A DNA stretch of 64,000 nt from Bordetella avium (GCF_034424645.1 NZ_CP139969.1:2170001-2234000), one strand, 5' to 3'; shown: positions 7,223 to 16,336, counted from the stretch's first letter. The notes: generated from the sequence alone by a model not told the origin. Numbers and translations: made by a program.

Positions 7223-8512
7223 TTAGAAGCCCATTTCCTGGCGGTAGTATTGATACATCGCGCGAATGGCCGCCTCAGAAATAAGCCCCTTCGATGTACC
7301 GACCGTATCCGCATCGAGCTTGATCACATTCAAGTCGCTGCTTGAGCGGCGCACGCCCTCCTGAACGAATTTCATGGCCTCGTTGTCCTCCAGACCGAGG
7401 AAGCCCGACGGCCCCATCAAATTACCCTGACGCAGACGGTGCTGGGTCATCTCTTCGGTGTCATCCTCGTAGCCGAACATGGTCCACATCATGATCATGC
7501 TGTTGGGGCCATTCGGCACGATATGGCGTACACCCAGCGTATTCATCTCGCGCTGAACGATCATATTGGGCCAGATCGTCTGCATGGTTACCGACCAGGG
7601 AGAATCGAACTCCTTGATAAAGTCGAGAAAGCGTTCGTCCTTCAAGCGCATTCCTTCATGGAATGAACGCATTTCTTTCTTGTTTTCCTCGCTCACCTCG
7701 GCGTACTTGTCCTCCTTCTTGGCAGAAGCCATCGTGCCGTGACGGCCGTGTTTCGCATCGGCGATCATGGCGGCGTCGTTGCCCGCCACCAGCAGGCCGA
7801 ACACGACGAGAAAGGAGTGCAGCAGCGTGGCGTGGTAAGGATCTTTCAGATTCTCGTGGTACATCTTCCAGTTGCAGGGCAACTCGTTCTTGTAGTAACC
7901 GAGGATCTTGAGCTTCTTGCCGTTGAACACCACATCGAAATCTTTCTTGATTTCCGGCTGCAGATACTCCTCGATGGGCTCCACGTCGGCACTGTAAGAG
8001 GCGAACACCACACCATTAAGCGTAGTGACATACAGCTTCTTGAGTCCATGTTCGGAGGCCTTGAAGTCTTTGGGCATACCGCCGACTTTGTTCACTCCCC
8101 GCTTGAAAGGAACGCCCTGCAAATTGCCTTTTAGGTCATACGACCATTGGTGGTAAGGGCAAACGAACTCGGTGTTGTTGCCGCGGCTATGCCGGCAAAA
8201 TTCGGCGCCGCGATGCGCACAGCGATTCTCGAAAACGTGGATGCTGCCGTCCTCGGCACGAGAGACGACCACAGGGGTATCGCCAACATAGGAGCGCTTG
8301 TAGTCACCGACATTGGGAATTTCCGCTTCGAGCGCGACGTAGTTCCAGGTCTTGCCGCGAAAGATACAGCTCATCTCCCGTTCGTAAACTTCCTTGTTGG
8401 TGTAAACCCAATCAGGGATGTAGTGCAGACCGTCTTCCGGCCATTTGCAGTCCTGGATGCTGCCGTCTTTCGACAGCGGGGTAATGTTGATAACCGATTG
8501 AGTGCTAAACAT
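7223..8512 (-). CDS. aromatic-ring-hydroxylating oxygenase, alpha subunit
   Basis: A 429-residue catalytic subunit. The Rieske 2Fe-2S centre is C98-x-H100 and C118-x2-H121. The mononuclear iron site is NLKDPYHATLLH, giving His227 and His232, with Asp377 in LEDNEAM as third ligand and Asp224 as the electron-bridging residue. The sequence resembles the salicylate 5-hydroxylase / anthranilate dioxygenase (NagG/AndAc) branch, whose substrates are aromatic or heteroaromatic carboxylates. It uses O2 and electrons from the linked ferredoxin and reductase to mono- or dihydroxylate the ring. All ligands are present, so it should be active. The four-component make-up also fits 6-hydroxypicolinate 3-monooxygenase (PicB). 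Confidence 0.93.
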   Translation of the reverse strand: MFSTQSVINITPLSKDGSIQDCKWPEDGLHYIPDWVYTNKEVYEREMSCIFRGKTWNYVALEAEIPNVGDYKRSYVGDTPVVVSRAEDGSIHVFENRCAHRGAEFCRHSRGNNTEFVCPYHQWSYDLKGNLQGVPFKRGVNKVGGMPKDFKASEHGLKKLYVTTLNGVVFASYSADVEPIEEYLQPEIKKDFDVVFNGKKLKILGYYKNELPCNWKMYHENLKDPYHATLLHSFLVVFGLLVAGNDAAMIADAKHGRHGTMASAKKEDKYAEVSEENKKEMRSFHEGMRLKDERFLDFIKEFDSPWSVTMQTIWPNMIVQREMNTLGVRHIVPNGPNSMIMMWTMFGYEDDTEEMTQHRLRQGNLMGPSGFLGLEDNEAMKFVQEGVRRSSSDLNVIKLDADTVGTSKGLISEAAIRAMYQYYRQEMGF

Positions 8513-8551
8513 GATTGTCCCTGGGAAGATTGATGTCGCTCGTTTCAGAAA

Positions 8552-9889
8552 TCAGCTGGCGGACATAGCTTGAAGCTGCCGCGTGATTTCGCGCAGAGGC
8601 CGAGCGCCGTCGGAAAGGCAGCCGTTGGCGCATGGGGCTTCGCTGGTGAACAGGGGCCGCAACATCCGCAGATCCCCCCCTGCGTTCACGGCAACGGCAT
8701 AGCGCAAGCGTTGCAGCGCATCCAAACCAAACATGAGAAACTTTGGCGCGCTGGCGCCGTCTGCCGCCGCAGATTCAGGCGCGGGCATGACGCCGCGCAA
8801 GGAATACGTCAAACCCGCATGCGGCATGCCCATCATCTGGATGTTCAAGCCGAACATATCCGTCCAGAACCACGGCGTCGCGGCCGGCTCGACCTGTTTT
8901 CCAAGCATGGACGCCGCGGCCAGGCGAGCCTGCTCGTTGGCGCTTTGCCAGGACTCTAGGCGGACCGCCTTGTTGAGCAGAGGCTGCCATTGCGTGGTGC
9001 AATCGCCAGCGGCATAAACGTCAGGCGCACTCGTGCGGCCCGCGGCGTCGATCATCACGCCGCCGGTCTGGGCGCAGATCTGCAAACCGGCTTCACTGGC
9101 AATCGCGGTGTCCGCGCGCTGACCCACGGCAGCCACGACGCAGGCGGCGGTCAGCGCTGTGCCATCGGACAACTGTGCGCGAACTCCCTGCGCGACTTCC
9201 TCAAGCTCGCCGCAGCCGACACCCAAGCGCAAATCGACCCCCTTGGCCCGAACAATGCCCGCCAGCCATTGGGACAGCTCGGGCGGTATGGCCCGCGCCA
9301 GCAATGTGCTGCCCGGCTCGATGACCGTTGCCTTGACACCCAATTGCAAGGCCGTGGATGCGACCTCCAGCCCAAGAAAGCCCGCACCCAGGACCAACAA
9401 CTGAACATCCTGCGACACCGAACCTGCCGCCAAGGCATGCAATTTCTCACGCAAGGCGTGAGCGTCGGATAGTGTGCGCAGGTAATGCAGATTTGGCGTC
9501 GCGCCGGCGGGATGGCCAGGCAATTCGCGCACCCTGCCCCCCGTCGCCAACAAGCACCGTGAGTACTCCAGCACCTGTCCGTCAGTCAGGACGGCACGAT
9601 GGTGCTGGGGCTCCAGCTTCGCCACCTTGACCCCAAGCTGCACTGCAATGTTGTGGTCTTTGTAATGGGTGCCGGAATGGATGGCAATTTCCGCTTCCTT
9701 AGCCGGATCGAGCAGCACCGCTTTGGAAAGCGGCGGCCGCTCATAAGGGGCGGCGTCCTCGTCGCCAATCAGCGTGATGGAGCCCTCAAAGCCAAATTGG
9801 CGCAAGGCATTGGCCGCCGTCGCGCCCGCTTGACCCGCACCGATGATGAGCACCCCATGCCCCGCCGTGGAACAGCGCTCGATTGTCAT
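8552..9889 (-). CDS. FAD-dependent ferredoxin--NAD(P)H reductase
   Basis: A 445-residue glutathione-reductase-like flavoprotein. The FAD-binding motif is LIIGAGQAGATAANALRQFG at the N-terminus, and the NAD(P)H-binding motif is VLGAGFLGLEVASTA in the middle; DVYAAGDCTTQW is the second FAD contact. It is longer than the usual 400-410 residues because of C-terminal additions. It transfers electrons from NAD(P)H to the Rieske ferredoxin encoded just upstream. The start overlaps the ferredoxin stop as ATGA (9886-9889), and the alpha-subunit gene follows 39 bases downstream. Confidence 0.92.
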   Translation of the reverse strand: MTIERCSTAGHGVLIIGAGQAGATAANALRQFGFEGSITLIGDEDAAPYERPPLSKAVLLDPAKEAEIAIHSGTHYKDHNIAVQLGVKVAKLEPQHHRAVLTDGQVLEYSRCLLATGGRVRELPGHPAGATPNLHYLRTLSDAHALREKLHALAAGSVSQDVQLLVLGAGFLGLEVASTALQLGVKATVIEPGSTLLARAIPPELSQWLAGIVRAKGVDLRLGVGCGELEEVAQGVRAQLSDGTALTAACVVAAVGQRADTAIASEAGLQICAQTGGVMIDAAGRTSAPDVYAAGDCTTQWQPLLNKAVRLESWQSANEQARLAAASMLGKQVEPAATPWFWTDMFGLNIQMMGMPHAGLTYSLRGVMPAPESAAADGASAPKFLMFGLDALQRLRYAVAVNAGGDLRMLRPLFTSEAPCANGCLSDGARPLREITRQLQAMSAS

Positions 9890-10194
9890 GGGAGATCAGC
9901 CTGCACTTCGTCGCCCTGCGTGCGAACGGGATAGACGCGAATCGGCTGCGTTGCGGGAGCGCACTTCGCTTCGCCGCTCACCAAATCGAATGTGCCCTGA
10001 TGGAGCGGGCACTCTACACAGCCATCTTCAATATAGCCCTCGGATAGCAGGGCGTACTGATGGGTGCAGATGTTGTCCGTCACATGAAATGCATCGGCGC
10101 TCTTGAACAGCGCCAGCTTGGCGCCGTCGTGCTCGAAGGCTAACGCCTCGTCCTCGCCGATGTCGTTGATGTTTGCGATGGTTTTCCAGGTCAT
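9886..10194 (-). CDS. Rieske-type 2Fe-2S ferredoxin of the oxygenase system
   Basis: A 102-residue soluble ferredoxin with Rieske ligands C43-x-H45 (ICTHQYALL) and C62-x2-H65 (ECPLHQG). It shuttles electrons from the adjacent reductase to the alpha subunit. It is the first gene of the leftward operon ferredoxin - reductase - alpha - beta. The likely promoter -10 (TATACT on the minus strand, 10230-10225) overlaps the TACT-N-AGTA palindrome at 10220-10228. Confidence 0.93.
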   Translation of the reverse strand: MTWKTIANINDIGEDEALAFEHDGAKLALFKSADAFHVTDNICTHQYALLSEGYIEDGCVECPLHQGTFDLVSGEAKCAPATQPIRVYPVRTQGDEVQADLP

Positions 10195-10219
10195 GGCTAG
10201 GTCGTAAAAGTAAGGCCTA

Positions 10220-10228
10220 TACTCAGTA
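10220..10228. promoter_or_regulatory. operator-like palindrome TACTCAGTA, oxygenase side
   Basis: A 9-base palindrome (TACT, one base, AGTA) overlapping the probable -10 of the leftward oxygenase operon. A near copy, CACTGAGTA, sits at 10393-10401 in the divergent TRAP promoter. The spacing and position suit a repressor dimer blocking RNA polymerase at both promoters. Confidence 0.5.
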
Positions 10229-10366
10229 TACTAACAAACAATTCCGGCAAACATAGTGATTTCCCTTAATCCAACCCAAGCTGGCAGCTCGTGCTATACC
10301 AAGAATGAGTCAATTTACCAGGGCTTTACCTTATATTCTTCGCTAAGTGCTTACCCTGATGTTTTT

Positions 10367-10401
10367 TTGACACGCAAAATTTATGATCCTAACACTGAGT
10401 A
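10367..10401 (+). promoter_or_regulatory. TRAP operon promoter with overlapping operator
   Basis: A consensus TTGACA (10367-10372) with a 17-bp spacer reaches a weak -10, TAACAC (10390-10395). CACTGAGTA (10393-10401) overlaps the -10 and start site and matches the palindrome in front of the oxygenase operon in 8 of 9 positions. Shared regulation of uptake and ring hydroxylation is inferred. Confidence 0.45.
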
Positions 10402-10480
10402 TTTTTGCGTGATGCGTTGTTCATAAACGCCGCGCCGAAATGCTCGCTACGGGGTGTTCCAACCATTCAAGGGATCGGGT

Positions 10481-11599
10481 ATGAAGCGAAGAGAATTTGT
10501 GCGCGGGGTCGGCATTGCGGCGCCGCTAGCGGCATTGGGTGTTGCAGCTCCACGCGAGGCGGCGGCTCAGGATGCGCCGACGGTCAAATGGCGTATGTCC
10601 ACCAGTTGGCCTAAGAGCTTAGACACGATGTATGGCTCTGCAGAGCATCTCTGTGCGCGCGTCGCGGAGTTAACCAACGGCAAATTCCAAATCCGTGCCT
10701 TTGCCGGTGGCGACATCGTTCCGCCCGCGCAAAACTTCGACGCGGTGAGTAATGGCACGGTGGAATGCAACCATGTGCTGGCCAGCGCCTTCGTGGGCAA
10801 GGAGCCCACCGTGGGTTTCGATACCGGCCTGCCCTTCGGCTTGAACTCCCGACAGCACAACGCCTGGATGTTGTATGGCGGCGGCCTGGAAATGCTGCGG
10901 GCGATGTACGCCAAATACAACATCGTCAACATCACCTGTGGCAACGTCGGCGTGCAGATGGGCGGCTTCTATCGCAAGCCGATCCAAACCGTGGCCGACT
11001 TGCGGGGCTTGAAGATGCGCATCGGCGGCATCGGTGGCATGGTGTTGGCCAAGCTCGGCGCGGTGCCGCAGCAGATTCCGCCCTCCGATATCTACTCCTC
11101 GCTCGAGAAAGGAACGATTGACGCCGCCGAATGGATCGGCCCCTACGACGACGAAAAACTCGGCCTGCACCGCGTCGCTCAGCACTACTACTCACCGGGC
11201 TGGTGGGAGGGCTGCGCCTCGATTACCGCAATGGTGAATGCAGACGCCTGGAAAGCCCTGCCCAAATCCTATCAAGCAGCCTTTGAGTGCGCCGCCAACG
11301 AGCAGACGCTAAAAATGCTGGCCGACTATGACTCGCGTAACCCCACCGCCCTCAAAAAGCTTATCGGCGAGGGGGCAAAGGTGTCGTACTTCCCGCGCGA
11401 TGTGATGAACGCGGCCTTCCAGGCCTCAGAGGAAACCATGCAGGAGCTGGCGGCAAAAAGCGAGTCCTTCAAGGCCATCTATCCTAAATGGAAAGCTTAC
11501 CGCGAGGCCCAGGCCAGCTGGTTCAAGGTGGCTGACGCGCCTCTCGATAACTTCACGTTCAATGCCGTTCTGGCTGCGAATAGCAAAGCCAAGCAATAA
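10481..11599 (+). CDS. TRAP transporter solute-binding protein (DctP/TakP-like)
   Basis: A 372-residue periplasmic binding protein. The N-terminus MKRREFVRGVGIAAPLAALG is a twin-arginine signal, with cleavage probably after AAAQ. The mature part shows the DctP fold: WPKSLDTMYGSAEHL, a ligand-carboxylate arginine region ADLRGLKMRIGG, and DIYSSLEKGTIDAAEWIGPY, the pattern of the keto-acid/aromatic-acid (TakP-like) group. ATG 10481 with AAGGGA upstream is preferred over a GTG at 10454 because it places the RR motif correctly. It is the first gene of a TRAP operon divergent from the oxygenase, so it probably captures the pathway's organic-acid substrate. Confidence 0.9.
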   Translation: MKRREFVRGVGIAAPLAALGVAAPREAAAQDAPTVKWRMSTSWPKSLDTMYGSAEHLCARVAELTNGKFQIRAFAGGDIVPPAQNFDAVSNGTVECNHVLASAFVGKEPTVGFDTGLPFGLNSRQHNAWMLYGGGLEMLRAMYAKYNIVNITCGNVGVQMGGFYRKPIQTVADLRGLKMRIGGIGGMVLAKLGAVPQQIPPSDIYSSLEKGTIDAAEWIGPYDDEKLGLHRVAQHYYSPGWWEGCASITAMVNADAWKALPKSYQAAFECAANEQTLKMLADYDSRNPTALKKLIGEGAKVSYFPRDVMNAAFQASEETMQELAAKSESFKAIYPKWKAYREAQASWFKVADAPLDNFTFNAVLAANSKAKQ

Positions 11600-11608
11600 G
11601 GAAGCATT

Positions 11609-12247
11609 GTGCAGACAACTGCCTCACAATCGCCGGCGCCGGGCGAGGAGCCGCATGGCTTTTTCATGCGCCTCGCACTTTCCATTGATGCGCTCAACCG
11701 GGTAGTGGGCAGGCTTGTCCACTGGCTTATTCTCATTGCGGTGCTCATCAGCGCCGGCAACGCCGTGACGCGCAAAGCCTGGAACCTCAGCTCCAATGCC
11801 ATGCTGGAAATCCAGTGGTATCTGTTCGCTGCAGTGTTCCTGCTTTGCGCGGGTTACACATTGCTGAGCCGAGAACATGTCCGTGTCGATCTTTTTTACT
11901 CGCGCATGAGTCGGCGCGCCCAGCTGCGGGTGGAAATCCTGGGGGTGCTGCTATTCCTCATCCCCATGGCCAGCCTGATCCTGGCGCTGTCTTTTGCTCC
12001 GGTCATCCATGCCTACCAAAGCGGTGAGGTGTCAGCCAATGCGGGGGGACTTATCCGCTGGCCGGTGAAACTGCTTATCCCGGTTGGGTTTTCCTTGCTC
12101 CTGCTGCAAGGGCTCTCCGAGCTGATCAAGGACATTTATGAGCTGCGTCGCCTGCCCCCGGGCTACCAGCCAGGAATCGGCAGCGAAGCACATGCGGAGA
12201 TGGCGCAGGAACTGGCGTCCAGCATCACTTCGGGTCAGAACCGTTGA
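11609..12247 (+). CDS. TRAP transporter small permease (DctQ)
   Basis: A 212-residue membrane protein with four predicted helices (around VHWLILIAVLISAGNAV, WYLFAAVFLLCAGYTLL, ILGVLLFLIPMASLILAL and LLIPVGFSLLLLQGL). It has the DctQ motif EIQWYLF and REHVRVDLFY. The start codon is GTG with AAGGAAG just upstream, nine bases after the binding-protein stop. It pairs with the large permease that follows. The soluble C-terminal tail of about 30 residues is ordinary for the family. Confidence 0.92.
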   Translation: MQTTASQSPAPGEEPHGFFMRLALSIDALNRVVGRLVHWLILIAVLISAGNAVTRKAWNLSSNAMLEIQWYLFAAVFLLCAGYTLLSREHVRVDLFYSRMSRRAQLRVEILGVLLFLIPMASLILALSFAPVIHAYQSGEVSANAGGLIRWPVKLLIPVGFSLLLLQGLSELIKDIYELRRLPPGYQPGIGSEAHAEMAQELASSITSGQNR

Positions 12248-12284
12248 TACGACGGGTCGTCAAACCACTTACTAAGAACTACCC

Positions 12285-13739
12285 ATGATCGAGTTTCTGA
12301 CTGCCTATATGGCGCCCATCATGTTTGCGTCCATGGTGCTTCTATTGCTCATCGGATACCCGGTGGCCTTCACCATTGCTGCAAATGGCCTCTTATTTGG
12401 CCTCATTGGCATGGGTGTCGGCTTGATAGAGCCCTCCATATTCCAAGCATTGCCCGAACGCGTGTTCGGCATTATGTTCAATGAAACTCTGCTGGCAATA
12501 CCGTTCTTTACCTTCATGGGATTGATCCTTGAACGAAGTGGAATGGCCGAGGAGCTGCTTGACACGATAGGCCAGCTTTTCGGTTCGATCCGGGGCGGGC
12601 TCGCCTACGCCGTGGTGATCGTGGGCGCACTGCTTGCAGCCACCACGGGTGTTGTCGCCGCCTCGGTGATCTCCATGGGCCTCATTTCGCTGCCCATCAT
12701 GCTGCGTTACGGATACGACAAACGGCTAGCCGCGGGTGTCATTGCGGCCTCAGGAACGCTGGCACAAATCATCCCCCCCTCTCTGGTGCTCATCGTGTTG
12801 GCCGACCAGCTCGGCCGCTCGGTAGGCGATTTGTATGCCGGCGCGCTTATCCCGGGGCTTGTGCTTACCGGCATGTATATGTTGTACGTGCTGATCAAGT
12901 CGATCTTGCAGCCTAGCTCTGCGCCGGCCTTACCGCCTGAAGCCCGCACCTTGCATGGCGCAGCACTGCTGATGCGCGTGCTGACCTCGCTGGTGCCGCC
13001 CCTGGTCCTCATTTTCCTGGTGCTGGGCACGATCTTCATGGGCATTGCAACGCCGACTGAAGGCGGCGCCATGGGGGCAGTCGGGGCGCTGATCCTGGCG
13101 CTTATGCGTCGCCGATTGAACCTCAAGCTGCTCAATCAAGCCATGGACAAGACGGCCAAGCTCACCTGCTTCGCCATCTTTATCCTGATCGGCGCGACCG
13201 TTTTCGGCCTGGTTTTCCGCTCCTTGGACGGCGATGTATGGGTCGAGCATCTGCTCATTAACCTGCCCGGCGGCCAACTCGGCTTTCTGCTGGCGGTGAA
13301 TGCGATGGTCTTCGTGCTCGCGTTCTTTCTGGACTTTTTTGAGCTTGCCTTCATTATTGTCCCCCTGCTGGCGCCGGTGGCGCATAAGCTGGGCATCGAT
13401 TTGGTATGGTTCGGCGTGTTGCTGGCGATCAATATGCAGACCTCGTTCATGCATCCGCCTTTCGGTTTTTCGCTGTTCTACCTGCGCTCGGTAGCCCCGA
13501 GATCGGTAAAGACTTCAGACATCTACCGCGGCGCCATACCGTTTTTGGGCATACAGATTGTCATGGTCATTCTTGTCATCGCCATGCCGCAGTTGGTGAC
13601 GGCGAATGTGCACAAGGCTAAAGCCTTCGACATCAATCAGATACAGATTCGTGTAGAAGGAAGCCAAAGCGGCGCCGGCTCTGGCGCAGACGATGACTAT
13701 CCCGGCGATAACGGTTCTAACGACGGCTACCCTGATTGA
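12285..13739 (+). CDS. TRAP transporter large permease (DctM)
   Basis: A 484-residue, roughly 12-helix ion-coupled permease of the DctM family. Typical segments are FFTFMGLILERSGMAEELLD, ATTGVVAASVISMGLISLP and ASGTLAQIIPPSLVLIVLAD. It forms the transport channel with DctQ, driven by a sodium gradient in characterised relatives. It is longer than the usual 425-440 residues because of a C-terminal extension ending in an acidic Gly/Ser/Asp tail (GAGSGADDDYPGDN region). It is the last gene of the TRAP operon, followed by a strong terminator. Confidence 0.92.
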   Translation: MIEFLTAYMAPIMFASMVLLLLIGYPVAFTIAANGLLFGLIGMGVGLIEPSIFQALPERVFGIMFNETLLAIPFFTFMGLILERSGMAEELLDTIGQLFGSIRGGLAYAVVIVGALLAATTGVVAASVISMGLISLPIMLRYGYDKRLAAGVIAASGTLAQIIPPSLVLIVLADQLGRSVGDLYAGALIPGLVLTGMYMLYVLIKSILQPSSAPALPPEARTLHGAALLMRVLTSLVPPLVLIFLVLGTIFMGIATPTEGGAMGAVGALILALMRRRLNLKLLNQAMDKTAKLTCFAIFILIGATVFGLVFRSLDGDVWVEHLLINLPGGQLGFLLAVNAMVFVLAFFLDFFELAFIIVPLLAPVAHKLGIDLVWFGVLLAINMQTSFMHPPFGFSLFYLRSVAPRSVKTSDIYRGAIPFLGIQIVMVILVIAMPQLVTANVHKAKAFDINQIQIRVEGSQSGAGSGADDDYPGDNGSNDGYPD

Positions 13740-13756
13740 CCGCAGCAGAAAACTCA

Positions 13757-13787
13757 AGTGCCCGGATCTCTTCCGGGTGCTTTTTTT
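13757..13787 (+). terminator. Rho-independent terminator of the TRAP operon
   Basis: Stem CCCGGA (13761-13766) / TCCGGG (13772-13777), extended by four outer pairs including two G-U pairs (57-60 with 78-81), followed by a run of seven Ts. It lies 18 bases after the dctM stop. Confidence 0.8.
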
Positions 13788-13839
13788 ATTGCACGGCCAT
13801 CAACTTAAGAAGTTCTAGTCAATATCTGACCGTCAATGG

Positions 13840-13859
13840 GAGATCCTGCCAAGGATCTC
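13840..13859. promoter_or_regulatory. inverted repeat before the molybdenum-hydroxylase operon
   Basis: GAGATCCT (13840-13847), four bases and AGGATCTC (13852-13859) form a perfect 8-bp inverted repeat directly before the ribosome binding site GAAGGAG of the large-subunit gene. It may be a repressor operator or an mRNA hairpin controlling translation; it is unrelated to the TACT-N-AGTA sites. Confidence 0.4.
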
Positions 13860-13879
13860 GTTGAAGGAGTAAACCCCAT

Positions 13880-16336
13880 ATGGAAAGCAATCGCATCACA
13901 ACCGACATGGATCACGCTGATCAAGCGGGCCAGGGTGTCGGCGCGCGGGTACTACGAAAGGAAGATGAGCGCCATCTGAACGGGCGCGGCAACTTCATCG
14001 CTGATATGAGCATGCCCGAACTGCGCGAGGTTGCTTTTGTACGTAGCGCGATGGCGCATGCGCGCATTGCCGATATTCGGCGCCCTCCTGCCGACCACCC
14101 CGAGGCGCAATGGGTATTCACGCGTGAAGACATGGACGACGCACTCGATGTGCTGGCCGACTCCACGCTGCCCAGCTATCAGCGCTCGGCGCAACCCCCT
14201 CTTGCAAAGCATAAAGTGCGCTTCGTCGGCGAACCGGTGGTGATGGTCACGGGTTCCAGCCGCGCCGAGGCGGAGGACTTGGCGGAACTGGTTCAAGTCG
14301 ATTACGCCGACCTCCCCGTTTTCCCGACGACGGACGCCGCCAAGGCGGGCGCCCAACAAGGTCACCTCGTTCACGATGAATGGGACAGCAATCACTTTCT
14401 GACGCTCAAGGCCGACATTAACTTCGATGAACTGGCGGCCAAGAGCGCGCGTGTCGTTCACCGCAAGGTGAATCTGGCGCGACAATGCATGGTGCCCATG
14501 GAGGGCAAGGCGGTCCTGGCGTACTGGGACGAGCGCGCGGACCAATTGGTCGTCTACACCGCCTCCCAGGTACCGCACATGATCCGCACTATCCTTGCGG
14601 AATGTTTGCATCTGTCTCAAGATCAAGTGCGCGTCATTGCGCCTGATGTGGGCGGCGCCTTTGGCTACAAATGCGTGCTTCAGCAGGAGGAACTGTGCGT
14701 GGCCTGGCTTGCCAAGCGTTTTCGCAAGCCCTTCCGCTTCATCGAGGATCGTCGCGAGCACCTGATTGCCGGGGCGAATTCGCGCGAGCACCACTACGAC
14801 CTCAATGCCTATGTGGACGATCAGGGCAGGTTGCTGGCGCTGGACGCCAAAATTACCATCGACGGCGGAGCCTATTCAGTCTGGCCATTTACGATCGGCC
14901 TGGAGCCCGGGCAGGCTCTGGGCAACCTGCCCGGTCCCTATGCCTTTCGCGGCTACCGTTGCGTGACCGAAGCTGTCGCAACCAACAAGCCCGGCTTTGT
15001 CCCCTATCGCGGTGTCGCGCGCACAGGCGTGTGCTTCGCCATTGAGTTGCTGATGGATGCCATCGCACGCGAAGTGGGACGCGAAGCCTGGCAGGTGCGC
15101 CATGAAAATTTGGTCCGACCGGAACAAATGCCCTATGTGAATGTCACCAACAAGCATTTTGATGGCGGCGACTACCCTGCCAGCCTGATCAAAGTGAAGG
15201 ACATGATCCGATTCGACCAAGTGCGCGAGCGCCAACGCAAGGCGAAGGCTGCGTCGGATGCAAGGGGCGAAACAGGAAAGCTGATCGGCATCGGCTTTGC
15301 CTCTTATGTGGAACAATCGGCCCATGGCACCTCGGTCTTTGCGGCCTGGGGCACGCCGGTGATTCCGGGCTTTGATGCGGCGACGGTTCGCCTGACGCCA
15401 GATGGCGGCGCGGAAATCCGTGTGGGGGTGCATTCGCACGGCCAGGGCATGGAAACCACGCTGGCCCAGATCGCTCATGAAATCCTTGGCGTGGATATCT
15501 ACCGCACCAAGGTCGTGCACGGCGACACCGCTTTCACGCCCTTTTCAACCGGCACTTATGCCTCGCGTTCTATCGTCTATGCCGGCGGCGCTGTCTCACG
15601 CGCCTGTAAGGTGCTGATGCCGCGCATCCTGGGGATTGCGGCGCATCTGCTCAAAACCACGACGGACGACGTCAGCCTCAGCGGCGGCAAGATCACCTCC
15701 GCGAGCAGCGGCCAGAGCGTGACGCTTGCAGACGTAACGAACGCCTGGTATCTACGCCCGCAACTGCTGCCCGACGATGTGGACCGTGGAGGTCTGGAAG
15801 CCACCGCAGGCTACAAGCCCAAGGTCGATACGGGTTCGTTCACCTATGCCAGCCATGCGGCTGTCGTCGAGGTGGACACGATGACGGGCGCCGTTCGCAT
15901 TCTTGATTACGCCATTGTTGAAGACTGCGGGATCATGGTCAACCCGATGGTGGTCGAGGGCCAGACCTTTGGCGGGGTGGCCCAGGGGATAGGCACGGCC
16001 ATGTATGAAGAGATGCGCTACGACGCAAATGGTCAGCCGCTCGCATCTACGCTGGCCGATTACATGCTGCCCGGCGCGACAGAGGTCCCGCAGATGCAGA
16101 TCCATCACTTCGTCACGCCCTCGCCCAATACCGAGTTCGGCATCAAGGGGATGGGAGAAGGCGGCGCGATCGCGCCGCCCGCCGTGATCTTCAATGCCGT
16201 CAATGATGCACTTCAACATTTAGGCGTTGAAATGAGCAGCACCCCGCTCACGCCTCACAAGCTATTGCACGCCATGCATGAAGCCAAACATCTAGGAAAG
16301 CAGGCCCCGGTTACCAGGGAAGGAGCAGCAGCGTGA
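13880..16336 (+). CDS. molybdenum hydroxylase large subunit (xanthine dehydrogenase/CoxL family)
   Basis: An 818-residue molybdopterin-binding catalytic subunit. The N-terminal a/b hammerhead starts VGARVLRKEDERHLNGRGNF. The molybdopterin-binding part includes DVGGAFGYKC, VPYRGVARTGVCF and the C-terminal GMGEGGAIAPPA with the catalytic Glu. Such enzymes hydroxylate carbons beside ring nitrogens or oxidise aldehydes or CO; the CO-dehydrogenase active-site loop (AYRCSFR) is not seen, so an aromatic or heteroaromatic substrate is more likely. GAAGGAG lies before ATG 13880. It is the first gene of a three-gene operon; it needs molybdopterin cytosine dinucleotide or a similar cofactor, with XdhC (2265-3290) the probable loader. 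Confidence 0.9.
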   Translation: MESNRITTDMDHADQAGQGVGARVLRKEDERHLNGRGNFIADMSMPELREVAFVRSAMAHARIADIRRPPADHPEAQWVFTREDMDDALDVLADSTLPSYQRSAQPPLAKHKVRFVGEPVVMVTGSSRAEAEDLAELVQVDYADLPVFPTTDAAKAGAQQGHLVHDEWDSNHFLTLKADINFDELAAKSARVVHRKVNLARQCMVPMEGKAVLAYWDERADQLVVYTASQVPHMIRTILAECLHLSQDQVRVIAPDVGGAFGYKCVLQQEELCVAWLAKRFRKPFRFIEDRREHLIAGANSREHHYDLNAYVDDQGRLLALDAKITIDGGAYSVWPFTIGLEPGQALGNLPGPYAFRGYRCVTEAVATNKPGFVPYRGVARTGVCFAIELLMDAIAREVGREAWQVRHENLVRPEQMPYVNVTNKHFDGGDYPASLIKVKDMIRFDQVRERQRKAKAASDARGETGKLIGIGFASYVEQSAHGTSVFAAWGTPVIPGFDAATVRLTPDGGAEIRVGVHSHGQGMETTLAQIAHEILGVDIYRTKVVHGDTAFTPFSTGTYASRSIVYAGGAVSRACKVLMPRILGIAAHLLKTTTDDVSLSGGKITSASSGQSVTLADVTNAWYLRPQLLPDDVDRGGLEATAGYKPKVDTGSFTYASHAAVVEVDTMTGAVRILDYAIVEDCGIMVNPMVVEGQTFGGVAQGIGTAMYEEMRYDANGQPLASTLADYMLPGATEVPQMQIHHFVTPSPNTEFGIKGMGEGGAIAPPAVIFNAVNDALQHLGVEMSSTPLTPHKLLHAMHEAKHLGKQAPVTREGAAA

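Noticed and set aside
10225..10232. AGTATACT 8-bp palindrome as a separate operator
   Set aside because: It overlaps the TACTCAGTA site and the likely -10, has no second copy in the TRAP promoter, and short AT palindromes are common in promoter DNA.
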